From assembly GCF_009177095.1 (NCBI RefSeq), contig NZ_AP021861.1, positions 3,516,501-3,580,500 of the forward strand: a stretch of DNA of 64,000 nt. Reading direction: 5' to 3'. The DNA comes from Lacipirellula parvula (lineage in GTDB: Bacteria; Planctomycetota; Planctomycetia; Pirellulales; Lacipirellulaceae). A program made the position numbers and the translations under genes. Positions 1 to 9,500 of this stretch are shown here, piece by piece (within the stretch, counting starts at the first letter, position 1; each line of letters begins with the position of its first letter). Below the pieces are notes generated by a model that worked only from the letters and a program-made list of their open reading frames with translations, did not search any database and was not told where the DNA came from.

Positions 1-1
1 C

Positions 2-364
2 GGCATCGATCAAACGTCGTTCCTGCTGAACGATGACGGCGAGTCGAACCGGCAAGCAGTGTTCTGCTACAACCAAGCCGACTTCTCAGGACTCCGCTGG
101 GACTCGTTCAAGGCCTACTTCAAGGTGCAGCTGTCCGAACAGCCGTTCACGAACATCAGCATGTCGACCTACGTCCCCGTCGGCGTCTCGCCGTGGGTGT
201 TCGACATTTATCGCGACCCGAAGGAACGTCGCACCATGAGCAACAGCGACTACGAATGGGCCTACGGTCCGGTCCTGCAAATGCAGTCGGAACATGCGAA
301 GACGTTCGTCAAGTATCCTGCAAAAGATATCGGCCTTGGGATTGGTGCGCCTGATACGCATTAA
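2..364 (+). CDS. Sulfatase family protein, C-terminal fragment
   Basis: Only the last 120 residues lie in the window; the frame is open from base 2 and stops at TAA 362-364. It begins GIDQTSFLLNDDGESNRQ and ends with an SPWVFDIYRDPKE stretch, which fits the small C-terminal subdomain of arylsulfatase-type (type I) enzymes. These hydrolyse sulfate esters and are abundant in planctomycetes. The catalytic N-terminal part, with its formylglycine site, is upstream of the window, so neither activity nor substrate can be judged. The fragment has no membrane segment. A GC-rich hairpin follows the stop. The alternative is another alkaline-phosphatase superfamily hydrolase. Confidence 0.68.
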   Translation, partial: GIDQTSFLLNDDGESNRQAVFCYNQADFSGLRWDSFKAYFKVQLSEQPFTNISMSTYVPVGVSPWVFDIYRDPKERRTMSNSDYEWAYGPVLQMQSEHAKTFVKYPAKDIGLGIGAPDTH

Positions 365-385
365 CCTACCGACCGCCAACCTGCC

Positions 386-408
386 CCCTTCTCCCCCCGG
401 GAGAAGGG
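386..408. terminator. Hairpin after the sulfatase gene
   Basis: A 10-bp perfect stem (CCCTTCTCCC / GGGAGAAGGG) closes a 3-base loop 21 bp after the stop. No T run follows, so it could be a 3' stabilising hairpin or a repeat half-element rather than an intrinsic terminator. The sequence resembles one arm of the 113-bp element at 43225 and 47487. Confidence 0.45.
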
Positions 409-476
409 CTGGGGATGAGGGCGAACCCGCCGTCCAGCCCAACCCTCGCACGCGCCGGTCGACGCTTCGCGACGAC

Positions 477-974
477 TCACCCTCCGTAAGAACGGTCAAA
501 GAACTCCTTGGCCGGCATCACGTTCGTATACCCAGGCCACGTCGCGTTGATCTGGCTGGCTAAACCATAGGCAGGCGATTCCGGCGAGCAAGTGAAGTCG
601 AAGTCGCAGCACGCATCGCGATAGTCGGGCTCCGAATCCTCGATGCAGTACCGCAACAGCCAGTCGTGGGAACTCGGGAAGATCGCCACCCGCACATGCT
701 CGTCCTGATGGCGACTGTCGTACAGAGCGCGCGGGCTGGCGAACCTCTCGAGCAACTCTTCCCACGCAATCGGCGACGGCTCCGTCAGAAAGCCGTCATG
801 CTCGTGCCAATCGTCGCTGACGTAAACGTCCGGAAAGGCGCCCTGCAATCGACCGGCCGCCAGCAGCAGCATTTCTTGCAGGATGCTCGGCCCATGTTCG
901 TCGCACGTCGTCACGACCATGCCGTCGAACGGTGCTGAAGCGGCCTGCCAACGGCGTTGCAGTTCTGGCGTCAC
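477..974 (-). CDS. Hypothetical protein, 165 aa
   Basis: I do not recognise the family. I place the start at GTG 974 because AAGGA lies a few bases upstream, giving MTPELQRRWQAASAPFDG. A longer reading frame exists up to 1103, but its first codons run through a dispersed 89-bp repeat (1043-1131), which argues against them. The protein is soluble-looking, acidic and rich in Trp, His and Asp. It carries paired cysteines near the C-terminus (DACCDFDFTCS) and has no signal peptide. It stands alone, facing the sulfatase fragment. Confidence 0.6.
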   Translation of the reverse strand: MTPELQRRWQAASAPFDGMVVTTCDEHGPSILQEMLLLAAGRLQGAFPDVYVSDDWHEHDGFLTEPSPIAWEELLERFASPRALYDSRHQDEHVRVAIFPSSHDWLLRYCIEDSEPDYRDACCDFDFTCSPESPAYGLASQINATWPGYTNVMPAKEFFDRSYGG

Positions 975-1042
975 GATAGTTCCTTGGCTCCATACGCAGT
1001 GCAAAGTGCCAATATACGGCCGCGAAGCCGCTTCCGCTGGGT

Positions 1043-1131
1043 GCAATGCTCTTGCCCTTCTAGGCATGAGCATGCTGAACTCGGAGCAGACTCCAACTCT
1101 CACATCAACATGTCGACGCTCCGCGACGATA
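1043..1131 (+). repeat. 89-bp dispersed element, copy 1
   Basis: The first part is a hairpin-forming block (GCAATGCTCTTGCCC followed by GGCATGAGCATGC). After a 28-bp spacer comes ACATGTCGACGCTCCGCGAC. The same two blocks with the same 28-bp spacing recur at 50815-50903, and the first block alone recurs at 50671-50707. There is no coding potential of its own. Confidence 0.7.
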
Positions 1132-1205
1132 TGCCACCCGCACGTTACTGGAAATGGTTGTGGCGAATTAAATGATGGAAAAGCCTTTCAGAGACGTTAC
1201 AACGC

Positions 1206-2504
1206 ATGCTGGGGCTCCCGACTAGGCGACTACCTTTGCGCACTTTCTCCACGCTCGTTTCCACAGTCCTGCTCGTACTGAATTCTGCCCATGCTGCAGA
1301 CCGCTACCATGTGAGCGTTGTGCCCGACACGCTTGGGATTGGCGTCACCAACCCAATCAACTTCGTGCAATTCCAGGGCGAACTTTACTTTCGCGGGCAG
1401 ACATCCGCCCATGGTGCCGAACTGTTCAAGTATGACGGGAGCACGCTGCGGCTAGTTGCGGACAACGTGCCTGGTCCACGGGGTGGGAATATTTTTGACC
1501 CTATCGTCTTTCAGGACAGCTTGTACTTCACTTCATGGAATGGCTTCTCCGGGTACGAGCTATTCAAATTCGACGGGTCTTCAGCGACTATGGTCGCCGA
1601 TATCTACCCTGGTGAAATCGGCTCGGCCCCAGACGGAATGCTTGAATATCAAGGCAAGCTTCTGTTCAGTGCGCTCGATCCATCTGGCCGTAGCATGTAT
1701 TCTTATGACGGTTTGACCCTTACGCCAATTAGAGGCGCAAGTCCCGTTGAAAATTGGTTTAACTTCAGCGGGATTCGGTTTGGTGGAAGGCTACTTGTGA
1801 CTGCGCAGGGCGATGCCTCAACTGGGGTTGAGCTGTACGAATATAATGACGACTCTATCACGTTAGTAGATGATGTTTGGCCCGGAAATGGTTCCAGTGA
1901 GCCGCGATCGTTCTTAGAACTAAATGGCAAAGTGGTTTTCGCGGCTACTTATGGTGTTTCCGGTGACGGCCAATTCGAATACGGCTTATTCGATTACGAC
2001 GGCGTCTCCGTTGAGCAAGTTCCGCACGATGCGGGATTGTCTTGGTCTGGCGCGAACTGGCCGACTGAGTTCAACAATAACGTGTATTTCACTGCTGACG
2101 GCGGGCCCTCGGTAGGATTTGAACTGTTCAAGTATGATGGCAATGTCGTCACCCTAGTTGCGGACATCGCTTCTGGATTTCAAAGTTCAAATCCTTCAGA
2201 CTTTACAGTATTTGACGGCAACCTATTCTTCACGGCCTCAAGATCCGATGTCGGGAGCGAACTGTTCATGTTCGATGGGCAGACTGTAAGTCTCGTCAAG
2301 GACATTCGGACCGGTCGACAGGGTTCGATGCCATCCTTTCTATTCGAGTTTGACGGCGAGCTTTACTTCAAGGCTAATAATGTACTCATGCGAGTTAGCG
2401 TCATTCCCGAACCTCGCAGTGCGGCGCTCGGAACGGTGCTGTTGGCTTGCATCGCATTTAGCAGCCGCCGATGCATTAAGGCTGCACGGTTTAAAGCGTA
2501 TTAA
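1206..2504 (+). CDS. Secreted PEP-CTERM protein with seven ELFKYDG-type repeats
   Basis: The 432-aa product starts with a signal peptide (MLGLPTRRLPLRTFSTLVST then a hydrophobic run ending NSAHA). Seven repeats of about 47 residues follow, each with the pattern LYF..., ELFKYDG, TLVADI.PG...S.P; examples are ELFKYDG, ELFKFDG, ELYEYND and ELFMFDG. A further strand (ELYFKANNVLMRVSV) could close the ring, as in a seven-bladed beta-propeller. The tail VIPEPRSAALGTVLLACIAF plus arginines is a PEP-CTERM signal, so exosortase-dependent export to the envelope is expected. No catalytic motif is visible. The gene looks less GC-rich than its neighbours, which may indicate transfer. The propeller fold is inferred from the repeat count. 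Confidence 0.8.
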   Translation: MLGLPTRRLPLRTFSTLVSTVLLVLNSAHAADRYHVSVVPDTLGIGVTNPINFVQFQGELYFRGQTSAHGAELFKYDGSTLRLVADNVPGPRGGNIFDPIVFQDSLYFTSWNGFSGYELFKFDGSSATMVADIYPGEIGSAPDGMLEYQGKLLFSALDPSGRSMYSYDGLTLTPIRGASPVENWFNFSGIRFGGRLLVTAQGDASTGVELYEYNDDSITLVDDVWPGNGSSEPRSFLELNGKVVFAATYGVSGDGQFEYGLFDYDGVSVEQVPHDAGLSWSGANWPTEFNNNVYFTADGGPSVGFELFKYDGNVVTLVADIASGFQSSNPSDFTVFDGNLFFTASRSDVGSELFMFDGQTVSLVKDIRTGRQGSMPSFLFEFDGELYFKANNVLMRVSVIPEPRSAALGTVLLACIAFSSRRCIKAARFKAY

Positions 2505-3240
2505 ACATCGCCGGGTGCCACTGGCGTGTCGCCAGTGCGAATCGCCGTTGAAGAGTGGTTGCCGCTTCGCCAGCAAGCAGCCTGGAAGATCAGGCAACCA
2601 AAACCAGTGGGGCGACAGGAAACTCACCTGTAACGGCGACCAGCGTGGCCGGCAACGTCTCGCAGCAATTCCAGAAAATACCATCTAGAAAATGGCCACT
2701 CAATCGTTTATAGTGGTCGCATGTCCACGTTTCGCGCGATCGCTGCGCCCACGCGTTATCCGCCGGGAGAGGGCGATGCTCAACCCGCACTTGCGCCGCG
2801 CGTGACGCAGGCAGTCGCCAGCCGGGTTGCCGTCGGTGGGGCAGGGAAGCGAGCCGCACAATCCCCGGCGACGCCTACGCTCCCTCCACGACGCCCCATT
2901 CTGTCACTTTTGGCATTTCTGTCGCCGACGGCTTCGCCGCAAACCCAACGAAGCAAACAACTTCCGAATTGTGTCGCCAAAAACGCGTTTGGCGACACAA
3001 TTCGCCCCGCGACAAAACTCACGCCCCGGCAACAAGAAGTCTCTCGCGTCGACGCGCATCGCCGTGGCCACTGGGCGGAAACAGACGTTCTCTCTGTGCC
3101 TCAACATCTACCGCGACGCACAATCTCCGGTCGGCCAGCCGCGGCCAAAATTGCCACCCCCTCGCCGCGCCGCGCATCAAGCGGCAAACTTTCTCGCCCT
3201 TCTCCTGTGACATCGCCCCCGCCCGCGCATTATTAGGGGT
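2505..3240. other. Intergenic stretch with palindromes
   Basis: I see no credible gene here. A hairpin CACTGGCG/CGCCAGTG lies near 2519-2537 and a strong palindrome at 2965-3004. The last bases before the sigma-factor start are CATTATTAGGGGT. Confidence 0.5.
2965..3004. repeat. 40-bp palindrome of the GTGTCGCC family
   Basis: Two 17-bp arms, CGAATTGTGTCGCCAAA and its exact reverse complement, surround a 6-bp centre (AACGCG). Related half-sites and hairpins occur at 54716-54729 and 54876-54903, so this is a dispersed family and not a local accident. Confidence 0.75.
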
Positions 3241-3813
3241 ATGACGCACGATGTCCCCCACTCGCCGAGCGACGACGACGCCTTGCTGGCTCGGGCTCGG
3301 ACCGATCGCGAGGCCTTTGGCGAGTTGTGCGATCGCTGCTATCCGCCGATTTTTCGCTACTGCCGGCGGCGGCTGTTTCGTTGGGACGACGCCGAGGAAG
3401 TAACCGCGGAAGTTTTTCTGAACGTCGCGCGGTCGATGCACGGTTTTTGCGACGGCGGGCATCGCGACTTCATGCGGTGGGTGTACGCCATCGCCGCGAA
3501 TCAAGTGAACGCCCATTTGCGGAAGAGCGAGCGACGCGACCGGCTGCTGCTGGCGGCGGCCCAAAATGGCGCCGTCAATTCGTCGCCTGAGGCAAAGAAC
3601 GTCGGCAGCTTCGCGGCGCTCGAGTGGCCGAGCGTCTATCAGTCGCTCCTGCGACTGAGTTTGCGAGATCAATCGATCGTGGTGCTCCGCTACTTCGAAA
3701 GTATGCCGCACCGCCAGATTGCTGAAATTTTGAGGATGCGGCCGGGCGCCGTGCGGACGGCGGAGATGCGGGCCATCGAAAAACTGCGACGCGATTTAGG
3801 AGTCATCACATGA
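3241..3813 (+). CDS. ECF-type RNA polymerase sigma factor
   Basis: The 190-aa protein has the two ECF regions. Sigma region 2 (about residues 25-70) contains FGELCDRCYPPIFRYCRRRL and WDDAEEVTAEVFLNV, the core-binding and -10-recognition helices. Region 4 (about 138-188) contains LRDQSIVVLRYFESMPHRQI followed by the helix-turn-helix with RPGAVRTAEMRAIEKLRR, for -35 recognition. It should direct RNA polymerase to a small regulon. The stop overlaps the next gene's start by 4 bp (ATGA), so the two are co-translated and the neighbour is probably its regulator. The only SD-like sequence (AGGGG) ends 2 bases before the ATG, too close to act normally, and CATTAT sits at a -10-like position. The mRNA may be leaderless. 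Confidence 0.88.
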   Translation: MTHDVPHSPSDDDALLARARTDREAFGELCDRCYPPIFRYCRRRLFRWDDAEEVTAEVFLNVARSMHGFCDGGHRDFMRWVYAIAANQVNAHLRKSERRDRLLLAAAQNGAVNSSPEAKNVGSFAALEWPSVYQSLLRLSLRDQSIVVLRYFESMPHRQIAEILRMRPGAVRTAEMRAIEKLRRDLGVIT

Positions 3814-4310
3814 ACGAAGCCAACGACAACTTTGGCGAACTGCTGCAAGGCTGTGCGTTTGACGATTCGATTCGCGAGCAGCATCGTCGCGAGGTCCGCG
3901 AACGGGCGATGCAAGCCTTCGACGAAGCGGCGGCGGCGGCGCGGACTTCTGCCGTCGTCGTTGAACGCCCCGCATCAAAGGATTGGACGCAGCGCTGGAC
4001 GAAGCGGCAACTCGTACGGCGGTCGCTGGCGATGGCCGTGGCGGCGAGCCTCTTGTGGGGACTGAACATGTGGCGGCTGGCGCCGGGCCCCTCGGCTGAG
4101 CCGAGCGAGCAACTCATGCAATTGGCTGCCGCGCGATCGAGCGCTCGCGACGCGGCTGATGAGCGGCTGGCGACCGCGATTGATTTGCTGAGCACGTTCA
4201 ACGACGAGCACGCAGCGCAGGCGTTCGCCCAAGGGATCGACGTCTGCGTGAGCGAACACAACGGCCGGCTGACGGCGATCGAACACTCGTTAGCGGGAGT
4301 GGGGAGCTAG
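3810..4310 (+). CDS. Single-pass membrane protein, probable anti-sigma partner
   Basis: The 166-aa product overlaps the sigma factor gene by 4 bp. The N-terminal 70 residues are charged, helical and cytoplasmic (ELLQGCAFDDSIREQHRREV). One membrane segment lies at about 72-90 (SLAMAVAASLLWGLNMW), and an extracytoplasmic helical part of about 75 residues follows. I see no zinc-binding HxxxCxxC anti-sigma motif. The functional call therefore rests on position and topology, not on sequence family. It probably holds the sigma factor at the membrane; this is inference. Confidence 0.6.
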   Translation: MNEANDNFGELLQGCAFDDSIREQHRREVRERAMQAFDEAAAAARTSAVVVERPASKDWTQRWTKRQLVRRSLAMAVAASLLWGLNMWRLAPGPSAEPSEQLMQLAAARSSARDAADERLATAIDLLSTFNDEHAAQAFAQGIDVCVSEHNGRLTAIEHSLAGVGS

Positions 4311-4416
4311 CGGGACTGGGGAGTCAGTCGAGCGCTTCACTGCGTGCGGCTGCGAGTTTTTTCACTTACGTAACGGATGAGTAGTCACGGAATTTCATTT
4401 GAAGGAGTTGGTTGCC

Positions 4417-5214
4417 ATGAAGTTTGGATTTTTACTGGCTGTGTTGTTGCTTTCGCGTCTGGCGTCGGCCGAGGCCTGGACGCCGCCGAAAGATCCCGAT
4501 CCGATGCAGATCTTGCAGGAAGTCGACGTCGACACGCAAGCGAAGCGCTACGAAGAGTCGCTCGCGAAGCTGGAATGGTTCTACGAGCACGCGCTGGAGT
4601 ATCAGCCGTCGCTGACGGGCGTCCGGTTGTCGTTTGCCCTCAGCAACTGGGGTAAGTTGGGCCAATCTTACCCGCCCGCGCTGGTGAAGCTGCGCGAGGT
4701 TCGCGACGCCGCCAAGCAGCGCATCACCCCCGAGGAGGGACGGAAGATCGCGTTCGAGGACTTCCAGGAGTTTACGAGCATCAACCGCGAGCTAGGCGAC
4801 GAGGAGCAGACAGTGGACGCCTTCCGCGCCATCGACGCCACCGATACTGACGCGGCGCAACGGGTCTTCGCGTTGGCTGAACCTGCGCTCATTCGAGCGA
4901 AGGATTATGAACTGTGCGGGAAGTACATCGACGCCGATGAATCGCTTGAGCAGATTCTCAACAGCTACAAGATGGCCGAGAAGTTGGCGAAGAACCCAAA
5001 AATAGGTGATTCGTATATTAAATATGCCAACAAGAAGTTTCTCAATGACTCGGCGACGCTGGTGGCTTTGCTCGTGGTCAACGATCGGACCGCCGAAGCC
5101 GAAGAAGTGATGCACGAACTGAAGAAGGTCGAAGGCGACGGCAAGCTGCACGCCAAGCTAACGAAGGAGCTGGATACGGCGATTCAGGGCGTCGTGCCGA
5201 AGCCTTGGCCCTAA
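4417..5214 (+). CDS. Secreted helical (TPR-like) protein
   Basis: The start is the ATG at 4417, with GGAG upstream. It begins MKFGFLLAVLLLSRLASAEA, a clear signal peptide, and the mature part is about 245 residues. The mature region is almost entirely helical with pair-like spacing, such as AKRYEESLAKLEWFYEHALE and TAEAEEVMHELKK, as in TPR solenoids. No catalytic residues are visible. It follows the sigma/membrane pair on the same strand after a gap of about 105 bp and could belong to the same regulon. Its function is unknown. Confidence 0.7.
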   Translation: MKFGFLLAVLLLSRLASAEAWTPPKDPDPMQILQEVDVDTQAKRYEESLAKLEWFYEHALEYQPSLTGVRLSFALSNWGKLGQSYPPALVKLREVRDAAKQRITPEEGRKIAFEDFQEFTSINRELGDEEQTVDAFRAIDATDTDAAQRVFALAEPALIRAKDYELCGKYIDADESLEQILNSYKMAEKLAKNPKIGDSYIKYANKKFLNDSATLVALLVVNDRTAEAEEVMHELKKVEGDGKLHAKLTKELDTAIQGVVPKPWP

Positions 5215-5256
5215 CAGCGTCTGGCCCGCTGCCTGGGCGTCGCGTGGAAGCTGTGG

Positions 5257-6210
5257 CTATTCGCCGCCGCTAGCCTCCGCGACGCCCGACGCTCCGCCTT
5301 CGACCGCCACTGGCGCGGCCGAAGGCGCCGTCGTTGGGGCAGGGGAGGGCGCCGCCGCTGGAGCAGTAGCGCCGGCAAAGCCAACGCCGCCGCTCCCGCC
5401 GAAGTCGATCCCCTCCTCGCCGCGGATGAAGTTCCGGGGATCGCTCCGCGGCAAGTCGCCCGGCAAGCTCGCCGCCCCCGCGATCTTCGGCGGCGGAGTC
5501 ATTGGATCGAGCGTTGGATAAAACGGATTGAATCGCAATCGCTTTGCGTCGAGCGCCGAGGCAATCTCCGCCCGCCGCCCCTGTTGCCGCTCTTGCGTGA
5601 GGAACCGCTCGACGTCGAACCGCGATTGCAGCCACTCGGCGCTACGGCCTTGCCACTGACGGACGCTTTGCCGCGCGGCCTCTTGCTCGCGCAGCAGGGC
5701 GAGCGCCTCCTCTCGCTGTGCCTCGCGCGCTTCGTCCTCGACGGCCCGTTGCACCGCGATGCCGCGCCGCTGCGCCTGCAACCGCTGCAGCCACGTGGTC
5801 ATCTGCTCCGCCGAAAGGGCGCTCAGGCGGTTCAAGAACGCCTGCGCCTCGCGCTCGCTCGACCGCGCGGAGCGCTTGCCGACCTCGAGCACATACCGCC
5901 GCGCTTCGAGCATCTCCTCGCTGTTCCAGACGGCGAACCGCGCGGCTTCTTCGCGCTCCGCATCGGTTGGACCGCCGTTGGCAGTCGCATCGGGTTGCCG
6001 ATACTGTGCGTCGATTCTGCTCCCCGGCTGACTCGCCGCCCGGGCCAGCGCCGCCACCGCCGCAGCCTGCCGATCATCGTTGGGCGACGCCCCCGTCGCC
6101 CGAGTAAGTGCCGGGACCATCGCATGCGGAACTTCATCCGGCGGCGCGGCCGTAGCTTGGCCGCACAGAACTCCGCAGAAGATTGCCAGTCGAGTTGCGA
6201 TTCGATCCAT
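5257..6210 (-). CDS. Secreted coiled-coil protein, function unknown
   Basis: The 317-aa product has a signal peptide (MDRIATRLAIFCGVLCGQAT then AAP). An Arg/Glu/Ala-rich helix runs from about 85 to 220 (REEAARFAVWNSEEMLEARR, AQREEALALLREQEAARQSV) and should form a coiled coil. The C-terminal 70 residues are a low-complexity Ala/Pro/Gly tail. It converges with the upstream TPR-like gene with a gap of only 42 bp. No family is recognised. Periplasmic location is inferred from the signal peptide. Confidence 0.65.
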   Translation of the reverse strand: MDRIATRLAIFCGVLCGQATAAPPDEVPHAMVPALTRATGASPNDDRQAAAVAALARAASQPGSRIDAQYRQPDATANGGPTDAEREEAARFAVWNSEEMLEARRYVLEVGKRSARSSEREAQAFLNRLSALSAEQMTTWLQRLQAQRRGIAVQRAVEDEAREAQREEALALLREQEAARQSVRQWQGRSAEWLQSRFDVERFLTQERQQGRRAEIASALDAKRLRFNPFYPTLDPMTPPPKIAGAASLPGDLPRSDPRNFIRGEEGIDFGGSGGVGFAGATAPAAAPSPAPTTAPSAAPVAVEGGASGVAEASGGE

Positions 6211-6595
6211 GCGATCTCCCCAGTCCTGTTACCGCGCGAGCGTGGCCGCCTCCCCCCACCGCAGTGTAAGCGAAACGACAAGCTTCCGCCCGCAGGCAGC
6301 AAACCTCTGCGGATATCGAGTCGCCGAACGGGCCAGCATTGCCTCGCGTTCTAGGCGTTGACGCCGCAGGCGGCAGCATCTTCTTATTCGACAGTGCTGC
6401 CACGCTTCGCCTAATCCCCCACACTCCCAGCGATCACCGGGCATATCATCGCTTCGCCGGCCAATTAGGCTTACCGCCTCTTGTAACTATTTCTTCGCCT
6501 ACGCACAATCAGCTCTGATAGTCGCCGACATCTGCAAAAGCTCTCGTCAACGCTTCCTGGCGGCACGGCATGTTGCTCTCTAAAGGCCGGACACA
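6211..6595. other. Gap before the giant helicase gene
   Basis: This 385-bp stretch lies between divergent genes and must hold both promoters. I see no gene and no strong promoter match. AAAGG at 6582-6586 is the probable ribosome site of the helicase gene. Confidence 0.35.
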
Positions 6596-9500
6596 TTGGA
6601 CGCATCGCTCTTTTCTCGCCCTCCGCTTCGTTCCACTTTCGAAGTGACGGCCGACCGACTCAAGCCGGCAGGCAACGACGAGGAATTCGCGTTGCACCGC
6701 GCGGCGCTCGAGTGGAGCCTGGCCGATCCGATCGTTATTCACAGCATTGAGGACGTCAAATCGCGAACCGAGTGGCGTGAAGGATTCGCCCCCTTCGAGC
6801 ATCAGGTTCAAAACCTTATTACGTTCTGCCGATGCTTGCCGGTGACGCTGCTCGCCGACGACGTCGGCCTCGGCAAAACGATCAGCGCCGCACTGATTTT
6901 GTGCGAGTTGATGAAGCGCCATCGCATCTCGCGGACGCTGGTGCTGTGCCCCAGCATTCTTTGCGAGCAGTGGGGCGAGGAACTCGAGACGAAGGTCGGC
7001 ATCTTTGCGCGCACGGCGAAAGGGGCGGACCTCGATCGTGAACTGCGGGGGCAATGTCCCGTCGTGGTCACCACGTACGAATCGGGCGTACGGCGCCTCG
7101 CCTCTGTCCCCGCGGGTGCGTTCGACATGCTCATCCTCGACGAAGCCCACAAGCTGCGGAACCTCCACGGTACGGCGCAACCGCCCAAGATGGCGCAGAA
7201 GCTTCACAAGGCGCTTGAGCAACGGCTGTTCAAATACGTGCTGATGCTGACAGCCACGCCCATTCACAACCGGCTCTGGGATCTCTACTCGCTAATTTCG
7301 TGTCTGACGATCGCTAAAGGGCACAAAAACCCGCTGGGTGAACCGGCCCAATTCTCTGCTCGCTACATTGCCGACGCCCCGGCGGCGCGGCGCCTACGCG
7401 ACGGAACGCAGGAGCCGTTCAAGGAAATCTTGCGACAGTACGTCGTCCGCACCCGCCGCCAAGACGCCGGTTTGGTGTTTCCAGATCGACGAGTCGATCT
7501 CCAGTCGGTAGCCGCGACGTCCGAAGAGATCGAGATGCAGCGACTTGTCGCGGAGCACCTCGACGGGATGAACGGCCTGCTGCAAACATCGATCCTGACC
7601 GCGCTAATGAGCAGTCCGCAGGCGCTGCTCGCTCAGCTGAACAATATGGCGGAGCGAAACCCCTTCTTCGCGGAACTCAGGGATGCAATTCGTAGGCTCG
7701 TCGATCCCAACAGGAACTTCGCGAAGGCTGAAGGCCTGCGGTTGATCATTCAGGAACTGCGCGAAAAGCGTCCCGACGACTGGCGCGTCCTGGTGTTCAC
7801 CGGCCGCAAAGAAACGCAAGCCGCGATTGGCCGCATGCTGGAGCGCGAAGGCGTGAAGTTCGGCTTCATCTCCGGCGGCGAAGCGAACGCCAACATGCGG
7901 ACGATTAAACAGTTCATGAACGATCGGCCCGAAGTTTCGGTCGTCGTCTCGACGGACTCAGGCGCCGAGGGCGTCAACCTGCAAAAATGCAATGTGCTGG
8001 TCAACTACGATCTGCCGTGGAACCCGATGGTCGTCGAACAGCGCATCGGTCGTATTCAGCGTCTGTCTTCGGTCCACCGCTTTGTGACCGTATTCAATTT
8101 GTGCCTGGCAGGCAGCCCCGAGCAGCGCGTCGTCGCGCGGCTGATGGAGAAGCTGCAAACAATCTCCGCGACCGTCGGCGATATCGAAGCCATTCTTGAA
8201 ACGACCTACGGCGAATCGAAAGACACGGCTGAATCGTTCGCCGTCCAGGTGCGGAGGCTCGTCGTCGAGTCGCTATCAGGGCAGGACGTCGAGCTAGCGA
8301 TGAAGAAGACTGAAGCTAGCCTAGAAAAGGGCAAGCAGTTGCTTAAAAAACGCGCCGGCGAACTCGATCGCACGTTAGGCAGATTGGACGCGCTTCACAA
8401 AACCGGCCCAGCAGCCCCCAAGGTCGCTCGCACCGAACCGCGGCTACCCCATCGCCAATTTGTCGAGCGAGCGCTCGCTGCACGGGGCGCCACGCTATCC
8501 AGCGCTAGCAACGGCGTTTTCTTAGCGTCCTACGCTGATCGTCCAAACGAAGAGTTGACCTTCGATGAAGAGATTTGGCGGTCGCGCGCCACCGACGGCG
8601 TGTTTCAGGGTCGCGCGCCAAAGCTTTACTTGCCCGGCAAGCCCGATTTCGAGCGTCTAGTCCAGCACTGGATCGACCACGCCAGTCATCGCGTGAAACC
8701 GGCCGACAGCGCCTGCAAGGCGGAGGCCGAGCAGCTCGCAACTAACTGGCTAACGCGAATTCCGCAGGCCCAGCTAACAGGGGTTGAGTACACGCCCAGC
8801 GCCCGGCAGTTCGCCGGCACGGCCACCGTAAAAGCCGCCGTCCACAATGCGGTCGATAGCTACGAGAAGCTTATCGACGCGCCCATCATGGCTAACGACG
8901 GGTTGGTGAGCGAAACTTTTCGCACCGATCAGGCGGGGTACGTGAACGACGCCCTCGAACCCGCCGGCGTGGCCGCCGATATCCGCAGCGTCGTGAGATC
9001 GTCGATCGAGACCGATCAAGACGTCATTGCGTTCAGCGACTTTTACGAGCGACGGCTGCGGGAAGAGCTAGCCAAAACTGCCGGCGATGCGCCGATGGAA
9101 AAGAAGATCATCGGCGACTTCCAGCCGACGATCCATGGCTATGTTTTGAGTTTGGAAGGCAACTTCCGCACCAGCGGCCAACTCGTCGTGAAGTTCTCGA
9201 TCGACGGCCAAGGCGACTACGAAGCGATGCTCGAGGGGCGTCCCGCGACGGGCGAGGTCGTCACGGCGCCGGCGTTCGCGAATTGCCAAGAGACGGGAGC
9301 CGCCGTGCCAGAGAACTGCCTCACGCGGTGCCAACTGACGCGCAAGTTGGTCCTCAAGCATTTGCTCGTCGAGTCGGCGGAATCTGGAAAGCTCGGGCTT
9401 AAAAAGCTCTGCCAGGCATGCCAAGAAACCGGCCGCCTCGTTTTCCCGGACGAACTCGCCCGTTGCGAGATCACCGGCAACCGCGTCGCGCGCAGCACCG

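Noticed and set aside
977-1103. N-terminal extension of the hypothetical gene at 477-974
   Set aside because: The extension is coded by the 89-bp repeat; the GTG at 974 has a good ribosome site.
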